A stretch of 64,000 bases of DNA. Source: Diphasiastrum complanatum (lineage: Eukaryota; Streptophyta; Lycopodiopsida; Lycopodiales; Lycopodiaceae). This document shows, piece by piece, positions 34,511 to 48,692 of this stretch. The stretch covers positions 28,568,107 to 28,632,106 of the forward strand of contig CM055094.1 in assembly GCA_029204225.1 (NCBI GenBank), written 5' to 3'. Positions within the stretch are counted from its first letter, which is position 1. Each line of letters begins with the position of its first letter. The position numbers and the translations under genes were made by a program. Under the pieces are notes generated by a model. That model was given only the letters and a program-made list of their open reading frames with translations, searched no databases and was not told the DNA's origin.

Positions 34511-36766
34511 TCTGTCCATCACTGACAGAAAGACGGATAACGAAAATTTTGTTGTTCCCAGTAGTTGTCCGCTACCAATAGGCCATCACTACTTATCTAA
34601 CACAAAAGGAAATCATGTTTTGCCCATCGGAGAGTGAGAATCAAGGCATACAGAGTCGCTGCAACTGAGCCCATGTCTGTGGCAATATCCACTTTCATTT
34701 CTGCAGAGCATATCATTTATAGTTCTGTGGAAAACCGTCGATGTTTTTCTAACAAACATTCACACTCATGTGGGGTATTCAATCACAGTTCTGAAACCCT
34801 CAATTAGTGATTGCAGAGACAACATTTCAACAAACATCTGCAGCGGCCAATCGCACTATCAGTTGACATAATTGCGGTTTGGCCTCTAAAAGCAATTCAT
34901 GACTGGTATCTCTTGCGGTAAACCCGCTACTCATTCATCACTTAGGTACTTTGCTTCCATATCAATACCGCTTACAATGAATTGATTTTTGCCAATCGGT
35001 TTGTCTTGTTGATTCATACTACTTTGTAATAGAATGTTGTGTGTTGGATCCATTGGGTGATGCATGGTGAAAGGGTTTTTTAACATGGTTTCGCTTTAGA
35101 ATGCATAAGACTTACTGACTGCACGAAAGGCGGTAAATACGATCAGATCATTCTATTTTATTAGCATTAACATATATGGTTTTTGCTGCTTGAAATCTCG
35201 TACTTGCTCATGCCGTACTTGTTTAGAGATAACAAACATACAATTTTTGCTAAAATACATGAGGGAGTATGTTTCAGTTCTTGAATGCGTGAAGTTATTG
35301 AAACCATCTAAACGATGTATGTTGCTCATACCAATTTAAGCATTACCGTTTTGCAAAGACGCTCTTTCCTAATTTGCGCAATCTCAAGTAGCTGCTTTAC
35401 GCAATTTCGGCTATTAAGTTTCTCATAGAACTTCATAAATAAGCTAGTAGGTTGGGATGTAGTTAAGAAAACCATCAAAGTTCGAAAGCATTTCTTCAAT
35501 TTCATCATTTATGAAACGTATCAATTGGACCCCGACCTTTGTGAAACACCAGAGCGGGCCGTCCACCATCCGTAATTGATATACACTGCCTTGGTTAAGA
35601 GTCGTTTTAGTCACACTCACGTTTGGAACTGTCTAGCGAAATACCTAGACCTGACGGTCGGCAAAAATACCACTGCTCAAAAATATCAAACAAGGTAGTG
35701 CGTATAACTTGCATCCACGAGCACATCATAGACAACAACTCGGTTTCAAGCCCACGTAGCATTTTTTACTAGTCGCAAACCGGATTTAGTCGTGATATGT
35801 GTATAATCAACAATTTGACCGTTGATGACCAGTATAGAGGGCTTTCCTGAGCATAGCTATTTGGACGTTCCATGTGAGTCAAAACACCACAATCATACTC
35901 AAGCACTAATGCGCTATTGAGCACCTCCATCACCAAAGCTATGGGTAGCCTTGGTGTTTAAAGTTCTTATCCGCCTAAGGTCATGTATTTAAACCTCGCT
36001 GTGATACTATACTTAACAACCAATCTTTGTAGTTTACATCAATATCATTCCGCATCAAGGCCTATGCTAGTCGTGAAAAATGGACCCATCCTAAAACTTG
36101 AAGGAACTACCCCTAAATAAAGGACAGAATGCACCTTTCAAGCCCTTATCCCTCTCGGGACCTAGCACTAGAATGAGAAGTCGGCCCTAAACTTTTAAGG
36201 TAGCATCTTGAACATTGACGGTGCATGCCCTAAACCATAAGGGTAGTACCTTACGTTTTGTGATTAACAGCAGAAGATTTTTAAGGATGCGCCCTTACAA
36301 GTCAGGCTACGCCCTAGGGGTCTAAAGGCATACTCCCAAAGGTTAAAGATAGTACCCTAGAGCTCAAGGCAGGCCTTAACAATTGTTGGTGCCCTAAACC
36401 ATACCAAGCTACCTCTTAACTGTTAAAGACTATCTGGAAGGCGAATTCAATGGGGAAAGAGACATTAGCGAGATCATAGCACAAATTAGCAATCAGAGAG
36501 TTTTTACAAAATCGTGAACCTAGAAAGCTAGTGAATCATTGAACCAAAAAGTGCTAACACCCCCTCCTTACATTCATACTTCTACGAGCCTAGAAAACTC
36601 TCATTGGCTCGGGAGCATGGAGTAACAGAGGAAGTCCCCCCCAGGATTGGAGGTGGCAGGTCCTTCGTTACTCACATAGGGCATAAACACCATCAATAGT
36701 AGTGACCCTTGACCCTTTTAGGACTTTTTGGCTGGACCAATCCCCTGCCGAAAAATGTCCTAACAT
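34511..36766. other. Unannotated spacer, possibly an old gypsy LTR
   Basis: No gene is recognised. 36180-36420 contains a loose repetition of CCCTAAAC(CATA) and GTAGTACC words, too irregular for a telomere array. Because a primer-site-like sequence follows at 36767, part of this stretch may be a degraded LTR, but no second copy in the window supports it. Confidence 0.3.
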
Positions 36767-36784
36767 TGGTGCGTCTGTCGGGAG
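36767..36784 (+). other. Possible degenerate gypsy primer-binding site
   Basis: TGGTGCGTCTGTCGGGAG resembles the TGGCGCCGTCTGTGGG-type site of Tat-lineage gypsy elements with a few changes. No gag follows within the next 1.5 kb, so this is only a hint. Confidence 0.3.
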
Positions 36785-38478
36785 TAATTTGATAAGGGGG
36801 TATTGTTTGAAAGGTAGTGGCCTACAAAGAGTGCGTACTAGAAATTTACTGGTTGAATGAGTGTGTTGTCAAGGTTGTTAGCCATACGACTGCATTTTAG
36901 TACGAGTTGCTTGACTAGTTGAGTAGTGTCCCATGTTGGTTCATAAAACAATTACTGTGGTATTGAATGTCGAGGTGGTTAGCATCGCGCAAGCATTGGT
37001 CCCACTACTAATCTGTCATGGAGCCACGCACTTAGCCGACCTGCTCTCTAGTATCCGTAGGATGAGAGCCTGAGGTACCACACACCCCTTGCTGGAACTG
37101 ATGAAGGCCTTGTACCTCATAATGATAGAGCTCCTAGTTGGACTATGGAAACTCCTACGATATGAATCACTCAAAGGAGACTTCTAGAAGAAGTACGACA
37201 GTCAGGGCCATTGTCCGCCAAGCCATAGACCGGAGTCCTAAATGAAGAGCACATCCTAAATATCCGTTAGACAAGATCGGACAAATCACAACGCCATGAC
37301 TAAGAATATATCACTACTTAGGTGTCCAAGAGATATCAATGAAGCAATTTTATCCCAAGCATTGAGTATAGTATCCCAAACCTTTGGTCCTTGACCCAAT
37401 CCAATGAAATTTTTATAAAAATGCCATATAAAGCCTTGTGAAAAGATTAAAATGTTTTGAAATTGTTTTTTATAGAGCCTTCTCCTTATATAATCAGCAG
37501 TCTTTCAGCCCATAAAACTACTAATTTTCTTTTTAATAGGTTTTATATTAAGTTAAAAAAATAGTTTTTCACAAGTACTCGTCCTAGCCAATTATGTACT
37601 ACATTTTGGGCCTTAAATGAAATTTATAGATGAAATTTAGGTGAACCCGGGAGGGCGAGCCTCAAACTTCATTTAGGGACACCGAGGCCCTGAATGTGGC
37701 GTTATTAGCCACTCTCCCTCTTCATTGCCCTTCAATGTAGAAGAGGAAGCCCGCAACGACGATCGTATGTTCTGTGCTGCCACAATTCCACAAAAGCTCA
37801 TCCATCTATAACTTAGCCAAACGATCTCACCCAAAACAACGCAGATTGGTTTGTCTTGCTATCCTCTTTATATGTAACACTCTTTCCTTTGCGGAGCTAA
37901 AACCGTGAGTTTTTTTGGAGCTGCAGCATGCAGTCCCACATCCGCTACGCCTAAACTCTTTGAGGGCTCAGGATGATGTTTAACATAATCGTAGCCAATT
38001 ATTTTAAGAGTGTCGCCCTAGACAAAAAGTAGAAAATGACAGCCACGACTATAGGTTTTGATTGTCCATTCCAAATTGACATTGACGACGACCGTCCTTC
38101 CATTTCCTTCCCACACGCCATCTCCTCCACTGAAATGCACTTCATACATATTAATATGTATTCTACTCTTTGGTTTGGAGGATACAAATTGTTGCTTTGA
38201 TAAATTGCATTGCTTGAATATAATACATCCCAGAAATGGAACACTTGATCTTATCACAATCAGCACGTTGCTACACATTCAGTTATCCCATGCCAAGAGT
38301 TTTTAGATCTGAAGCTGTGAGGCATTATAGTTGATATCAAAGTTAATGTAGTCCTGAATTTTCCGATGCATCTGCGCGTCCACTGTACTTTACTCTGCAG
38401 ATTGACTTAAGTTTGGTGGCTTCTCTGCCACCACATCTCCAATTGAAGGTAGCCAGAGGTGTGAATCTTTCTTCCTTG
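36785..38478. other. Spacer and upstream region of the receptor kinase gene
   Basis: No gene is seen. The last few hundred bases should hold the promoter and 5' UTR of the kinase gene. The frame is open upstream of the first ATG, back to at least 38413, without another ATG, and a GCAG at about 38398-38401 could be the end of a 5' UTR intron. I cannot name a reliable TATA box. Confidence 0.35.
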
Positions 38479-42223
<3,745 letters not shown>

Positions 42224-44258
42224 AAGCACATTGTGTGTGAGAAGCCAATCCTATTACATAATGTGATTAAGGAAAGGACTTTCTTTTTTGTAAATCGTTA
42301 CATATATGATACTTGTCTTTTATAATTCTTTTTAGAGAACCTAGTCATGCATATATGAAATGAAAGCTAGTGCTCATTGTGTAGAATTCAAGATTTTTAA
42401 CAATAGTTGACCAAGGTCTATAATTCACAAGGTTTGATATTTGCCTAATGTACCATGTTATTCTCAAATACGTTTGTCAAAAATTTTGTGTATTACAAAT
42501 TTCTCTCTGATCAGTTGAAAAAATGCTCTTTTTAAGCAAGAGTTGCAATATACATTCTTGATTAATTGTGCCATCTTGAGAGAAGCCATAAAAAGAGATA
42601 AGACTATATTTATAGCTACTCTTTGACAGTTCATTGGAACAAGAGTTATCTATTGTAATTTTTGATACTACAACTATAGTTGAACACTTTATCATTTTAG
42701 TAATCGATGTACATACCTCATTTTGGTGAAAGTATTGGAGGAGGAGATTGGTCTCTACATTTTGTAGAATTTCCTAAATTGTCTTGCTTATGTGAATGGT
42801 GATCATGATCTATTTTTTATACACGAAAGCCAGCTCTACTACAACTATCCACTTTGTTGGAAAATAAGAAGATGGATGTTGTTGGAGGAGGATTGTTGTA
42901 CAAGACGATTCGCAAAGTGATATAGTGAACTAGACTTAAGCCTTGGGCATAATAGATTGTTTACAATTCGATGTAACGTCAACTAAACAATCACTTGAGT
43001 CAAGTTAGAGGTTTTTCTATGGGATAAACAAGTTGAGGTAACCGAAGATCCGACTAATGGACATTGACCAAATTCATCGCAACTTGTTGTAGAAAAAATG
43101 CTGATTACTTTGGATCCCCCATCAGAAGACTCTCAAAATGGAAAAGCAGCTACAATACCTACATTGTCAAACTTGAGGTCATTGAAAGATGTGTGGCACC
43201 TTAACTAGCCCTGAAACGAACGCAACTTAGTGATGAAAAGCCATCCGCCACCTTGCCCCATGAACGTTAGCCCCTATACAATGCCAAATGGACAATCTTG
43301 GCATGTTATGTTCCTTTATGCAAGAAACTTTTACACATGACACTTGACAAAGAATTACATGGTCTTCATCTTTTAGGACAAAAGTGCTTAAGTAGGAGGA
43401 GTGCCATGTTCCACATATAATTAGCCCATGCGCTCAATAGTAAGTAATGCTAAATATAGTCATGATGCTAAATTAGAGATAGATTAGTTTCACAATGTAG
43501 TAAATAATTTAAGAGGCATAAGCCTCTTTTTTAATGGTGAGCCTTATAATAATGGTAGGAAGGTCCAATTTTGCCCGATAAGATCCCAAACTCATATTAG
43601 AGGCAAAAAGGTTGATTATAAATAGATGAGGTCATGCTAAATTTGGAGGCTATTCAGCATTCACTAAATTTGAGTTCTCTCTAATGAGTTTTGAGAGTTT
43701 TTTTTCTTGAGAGGTATGACTTTTGCCTATTGGTGGTTCATGTGTCTGCCTTCGAATGAGAACTTGATCATGCTCTAGCTTAAGGCCCTATGTAATGAGT
43801 GATCATTCAATGAATGATTCTACTCCTCTTTGTCATATTTGGTGAAAGTTTCTACATTTTGGATAGCTTCTTGATAAACTTGTCTACTTTCTTGTTTTCT
43901 TTTTTCTATTATGCTAAATTGTTGCTTATGGATGGATTCAAAGATAGAATGCTATAATTGGCACATGAAACAAAAGTGAGGTAATAGCCTTTTTTTTTGG
44001 GCCAGTTTTGGACATACATATTTGGATTTAAAAGAAACTATAAGAATTTTAAATACTAAGAAAATTCTAAAAGTGTCAAGATCCAACAAGCTCTAGCTTT
44101 AAAACCTATAGATGCAAGACTAGCAAATTAGCAATCTACTATACATCATAATCTTGCTTCTAATACTTTCAAACGTAGAAATGATACACATAAATTTGGA
44201 AACCTGATTTTTGTACGTGATAAAAATAACATCCATGATAGGAGATCTTCCATGTACT

Positions 44259-44263
<5 letters not shown>
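42224..44263. other. Downstream spacer of the kinase gene, no gene seen
   Basis: The first 150 bases should be 3' UTR. No clear AATAAA was found close to the stop; AATGAAAG-like words occur near 42360. Beyond that the sequence is A+T-rich with no coding similarity on either strand. Confidence 0.4.

Positions 44264-44352
<89 letters not shown>
44264..44352 (+). repeat. Compound (TG)n(AG)n microsatellite
   Basis: 57 bases of TG repeat (44264-44320) run directly into 32 bases of GA repeat (44321-44352), with no interruption. The frames running through it are shadows. Confidence 0.97.
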
Positions 44353-44438
44353 ATGCTAGATTATGGGACTTCCTTCTCTCCAATTCATTAAAAAAATGAG
44401 AGATATAAAATGAATAAGATTCAACTCTTTTAAGGCAA

Positions 44439-45222
44439 CATTAGAGGAATTTCAAATCCAAAAAAGTCCCTTTGTAAAGATTTTCTTTATATTTTTTTTC
44501 TCAAAAATTTCTTCACAAACCAATCAAAACATTCAAATTTGAAATTTACATAACGTAGCTCATTAAAATTGGAAAAAAAGTTTTGTTAATAACACTATAA
44601 TTTGGCGTCAGGGGCAACCCGCAAGCATGACATATTATCCATAGTATAATATGCAATTTATTATTCAAAAATATAATAACTTTTTAACCGTATCTCGACA
44701 AGAGCTTTCCAACGAAACTCTGCATACCTATTTCTAAGCTATCGTTCAAAAGTTATAGCCAGTCAAAGTTTTTTAGAAAATCCAATATCTCTTCCGTGCA
44801 TCCATAGAGTAATCTCTTATTAACAGGGTGCGCACAAAAGCAATATTTGGTTAAGAGGGTCCTTTATCCATGCACAGAAAAGATATATTGTCTTCTGAAA
44901 CTTTGATTGTCTATAACTTTTGAATGATTACTCAGAAGTAGGTCATCTAGCATGTTTTTGGAAAGCTCTTGTTAAGCACTTTCTAAAGGTGCTTGACAAG
45001 AGCTTTTGTCTCAATCAGAGCTATGATTTAAAAGTTATACTATTTTTAATGAATTATAAATTATAATGTACATAGAATGGTTAAGCATAAAAAATCGTGC
45101 GAGCAGAAATGAAAAAGCATTTGGGCATAAAATGAATTTATTTTAGTAATTTACATTAACAAACTTTGTCAATCTACGTGGCATTTTTTATGGATTATTT
45201 TGGATTCAAAATTCCTCTAATG
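44439..45222. repeat. Foldback element with CATTAGAGGAATTT terminal inverted repeats (long copy)
   Basis: The left end CATTAGAGGAATTTCAAATC (44439 onward) is matched in reverse at the right end (TTTGGATTCAAAATTCCTCTAATG, ending 45222). Inside, 44690-44775 and 44895-44985 are long imperfect inverted copies around ACAAGAGCTTTCCAA and CAAAAGTTATAG. The whole segment can fold into a large hairpin. Its left 120 bases match 63536-63665. No target duplication is obvious. It lies about 300 bases inside a minus-strand copia-type primer site (45521). Confidence 0.65.
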
Positions 45223-45520
45223 AATAGACAACAAATAAAAAAATCTAGAACTTAGCAATTCGGGTTCTGCCGGTCTCTAGCTATTGAACCGTTTACGTAT
45301 CCCCAAAGCTCCTTCTCGATTATGATCATCCTCATCTTGAATTTTCACATGTGAAAATCATTTCCGTTGAACTTATTGATCAAACAGATCTTTGAGATTG
45401 AACCTTCCATTAAAATCGAAGAACAGAGATAGAACCCAAACAGAATGAACTAGCTCTATAGAACAAGAACGTATTAAGTTTTATTATAAATTCTAAACTC
45501 TAGTAATCCAATCATCTAGG

Positions 45521-45532
45521 GCTCTGATACCA
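45521..45532 (-). other. Copia primer-binding site (initiator Met-tRNA), minus strand
   Basis: Its complement is TGGTATCAGAGC. A 42-base segment including it is repeated just after (GCTCTGATAC again at 45563), so the junction between leader and LTR is duplicated. The LTR should lie to the right, starting with TGTTG at about 45537 or 45579. No gag of this element was found to the left. Confidence 0.6.
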
Positions 45533-46043
45533 CCTTGTTGATTCGTGAAATGAAAATTATCAGCTCTGATACAAATATGTTGGTTTGTGAATAAAGATTG
45601 TCAACTATGACAAATACCAACGGATGAAGACAATAATGAAAGAATAGTGATAACTGTATTAACATAATCATAGATTACTTAGAGAATGGAGATTATGAGC
45701 TGTTCTTTTGTGTTGAATAAGATTATTAGTGTAGGAGTCTTAGACTGCCGTGAAAGAGAGATTGTAAAAACGATTAGGCATCTAAGACAGCCATGCAGTC
45801 CTCTAATGCTCATAAATCTGATATGAAGAGAATGTAGAAATAATTTAGGCATCAGAGACAACCATACATTTTTCTTTATAATGATGTTTGTATAAGGAGA
45901 ATGAGAGTTAATCTCATTCAACAAGAATGCAAAGATGTAGAACAGTAACGAATCCATATAATAATGTTGTAAAACAACAATCAGACCACAATACAATTGC
46001 GTTGATAAGCGCGTGATCCTATTTACAGATTCAAATAGTCCTG

Positions 46044-46047
<4 letters not shown>

Positions 46048-46097
<50 letters not shown>
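46048..46097 (+). repeat. (TC)n microsatellite
   Basis: 50 bases of uninterrupted TC repeat, in non-coding sequence before copia copy H. Confidence 0.97.
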
Positions 46098-46101
<4 letters not shown>

Positions 46102-46699
46102 CTAACTCTGAAGAGTTAGCTACTAGAAGACCTGTTCTGGTCATTTTATCTTTGCTTGATCATCATCCACCTCTTCCATTCAAGCGCTCATTTACATATA
46201 TAACAATCGGAAGATCTTGCATTATTCTATTTTTGCATTTACAAGATCACTTACTGACTAATTAGAACAATTATTATTGGAGCGTGAAGACGTAGACAGT
46301 CTATACTTGGAATCTTGTGTATTTCTGCATAGTATCGCATTTTTCGCCTGTGTGGAATCCCATGTAAAAATACAGTGGCACATTTTTCACCTGTGTGGAA
46401 TCTTGTGTAAAATTGCAATGTCGCATTTCTGGAAGTGTCTAAAATGGCCGAAAAACTGAGTTAGCACAAGTGTCACAAAACACTTAGTTGCTCAAGATGG
46501 CCCGAAGGTGGAAAGGCGACAATGTCGGGTGTCGGGTTTTTCGTCTGACAGAAATTGTGAAGAAAAATGTAGACTGTTGCGATAAACAGTACAAATATGC
46601 ATACTGTTGAAAAACAGTTCATTTTCTGCAAGTTTCATTTGAGAGAGTAAAAATGAGAGAAGGAAAGAGGACAGTTAGGAAGAGTAAGAGTAAGACTAA
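46098..46699. other. Spacer before copia copy H
   Basis: No gene is seen. Two similar phrases (TTCGCCTGTGTGGAATC..TGTAAAA near 46344 and TTCACCTGTGTGGAATC..TGTAAAA near 46385) form a short direct duplication about 42 bases apart. Confidence 0.4.
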
Positions 46700-47431
46700 A
46701 CTCCAACAGATGGTACTAAAGTAAGACCACAACATAATCCGGCTGAATGGAGAAAGAAAAACGATAGAGTAATGGCTCTAATCACTATGTTGCTTGCAGA
46801 AGACATCATGATGACCACCGTAGACTGCGAGACCAGCCACGAAATGTGGGAAGGGCTACAAGCCAAACATGAGCGCATGACAAGTGCAGAGATCTTGCAT
46901 CTCAACAACCAGCTTCTGAACATGAAGTGGGACAACAGTGATCTACACAAGCATGCAGGGAAGATGAAAACAATTTTCGATCAACTAACAACTGCAAATC
47001 AGAATCACGTAATTCCATCGGAGCAACAGTTCTTACACTTCATAAGAACTCTATTATCTACTTATTACATCTTGAGGTTAATACTCATGAGGGCACCTAA
47101 CATGACATTCAACGATGTTGTTAAAGCTATAAAGGATGAAGTCATCATGAGAAATCATACAGACTCTCAAGACAGTGAGGACCACGCATCCATTGTCAGA
47201 AGAAAACCAAAAGGAAGAATGCAGAAGCCAAGCACATCTTCAACAAGAGATGAACGCAACTCAAGGCCACCTGTGGTATGCAATTACTGCAAGAAGAAAG
47301 GACACTTAGAAAAAGATTGTTGGGGAAATACCAACAACATCTGCATTCATTGTATGAAGAAGGGACACTCAACATTCGATTGCTGGTTCAATCCCAAAAG
47401 CAAAAACAAAGACAAGGCCCATACTGCATAA
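46700..47431 (+). pseudogene. Ty1/copia gag with two zinc knuckles (copy H)
   Basis: The open frame 46772-47431 encodes a gag capsid of another copia lineage: SHEMWEGLQAKHER, LNNQLLNMKWDN, FIRTLLSTYYILRL and a basic tail, then two CCHC knuckles, CNYCKKKGHLEKDC (about 47280) and CIHCMKKGHSTFDC (about 47344). The other copia gags in the window have one knuckle. The frame ends at a TAA before the protease. The N-terminus before 46772 is out of frame or lost. The single long frame is the best preserved gag here, but its start is not clear. Confidence 0.85.
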
Positions 47432-47812
47432 TCTTCCCATCAAGAGGAAGAACCAGAGTAGGCTATGTCAGCAAGAGATGTGCGAAATGCATACTCAGAT
47501 CTTAAGATCGTCATAGACTAAGGAGCCACATCGCACTTCATGCGCAAAAGGAAATTCTAAAGGATTACAAGACCTCCAACGGGGACATAGAAGTTATCCT
47601 TGGAGATAACAGCAAGTACAATGTCGAGGGGACATGAACTCTACGTATGAAGACTGCATTTGGCAACAAAGATTTAGAGGGAGTCCTACACGTTCCCACA
47701 TTGAAGAGTGATCTACTGTCAGTAGCAAAGATCACTGATATAGGGCTGAACATTACTTTCAATACCAACTGAAGATTAGTAGCGATCAATAGAATCAAGA
47801 GTTGGGAGGACA
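47432..47812 (+). pseudogene. Copia protease remnant (copy H)
   Basis: The phrase DLKIVID-stop-GATSHFM near 47505-47540 is the aspartic protease signature with its Ser/Thr codon turned into a stop. DLEGVLHVPTL and SDLLSVAKITDIG (about 47670-47745) are the usual protease C-terminal blocks. Homology ends near 47812, and integrase and RT are absent. Confidence 0.75.
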
Positions 47813-48065
47813 AGGAAAAGCTGGTAGTCTCAAGTTCAAGTTAAATAGTTGTATACATAAGAAAGACCGAGAAGTGCTCACCACCATACAATTTCACAAA
47901 AGTGCTCATCAAAATCTGCTCGCCATAAAATGCTTGCTAATAAATCGCACCCGTAGGCAGGCGCATACAATGTGTCTGCAACCCCATATGTCGGCAGATG
48001 GGGTTTGTAGGCATGCGCATACAAAGGTTCATGGAGTGCAATGGTGGGTCAATGGGTAATTGATT
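47813..48065. other. Spacer with short repeats
   Basis: No gene is seen. GGCAGGCGCATACAA (about 47956) and GGCATGCGCATACAA (about 48010) repeat in direct order, and AACCCCAT/ATGGGGTT around 47980-48007 can pair. Confidence 0.4.
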
Positions 48066-48174
48066 AGTGGCAAGGCAAAAAAAATTTGTTGCCATGCTAA
48101 CCCTCCCTACCTGATCCGTTGCTGGATGGGCTAAGGAGGGGAGCGTGGCAACAAATTTTGTTTGCCTTGCCACT
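48066..48174. repeat. 109-bp hairpin-forming inverted repeat
   Basis: Arms 48066-48107 and 48133-48174 are inverted copies with only a few mismatches; both outer ends read AGTGGCAAGGCAAA, then AAAATTTGTTGCCA, on their own strand. The loop is about 25 bases. Size and shape suit a very small MITE or a microRNA-like precursor. No clear target duplication was seen. It is a structural call, not a functional one. Confidence 0.8.
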
Positions 48175-48216
48175 GTTCGGAATCTGTTTGGAATAATAGA
48201 TCTGTTTGTGCAAATG

Positions 48217-48396
48217 GATTCATTGCTATCCATGGGAGTGATTCCACATCTTAGTGTTGTAGAGGAGACAAGACATCATGCTGATGGATTTCTATTGTTC
48301 AATAGCATTGTTTCTATTGTTTTTATTAGAAATTCTATGTGTTTATCAGAGATTCATCGCTATCCATGGGAGCGATTCCATATCTCAAAGTTGTAG
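48217..48396. repeat. Direct repeats of about 45 bp, 134 bases apart
   Basis: GATTCATTGCTATCCATGGG at 48217 recurs as GATTCATCGCTATCCATGGG at 48351, each followed by AG(T/C)GATTCCA(C/T)ATCT and TTGTAG. These flank a T-rich stretch. They may be the ends of an old LTR-like or tandem unit. Confidence 0.6.
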
Positions 48397-48692
48397 TGTG
48401 GAGAAGGCAAACCAATTTTGCAAAAAATTAAAATTGAAGCTTGAATTAGGTGCATTAATTGATCTTCTCTAATTTTTTGAGTGTATGTTGAGGCTGAAGA
48501 GAGTGATTGCTAAAAATCATAGATTAAGGAGTGATTTTGCAAGTTTGAGACTAGAATCTAAATTTCCATCATTCTAGATTGGTTCATGAGTGATAGGATT
48601 GAGTCTATAAGCTTTCTAAATTGCTAGAAGACTTTAGGTTTAGATCTCTTAGAGAAACCATAAGAGTTTCTAGTGCTTTTTCACACTCAAAA
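48397..48692 (+). other. Leader of copia copy I
   Basis: Untranslated sequence before gag at 48693, similar to 2880-3240 (leader of copy B). No primer site or LTR was recognised directly upstream. Confidence 0.6.

Noticed and set aside
36180-36420. CCCTAAA words suggesting an interstitial telomere array
   Set aside because: Only three scattered occurrences with unrelated spacing; not a tandem CCCTAAA array.
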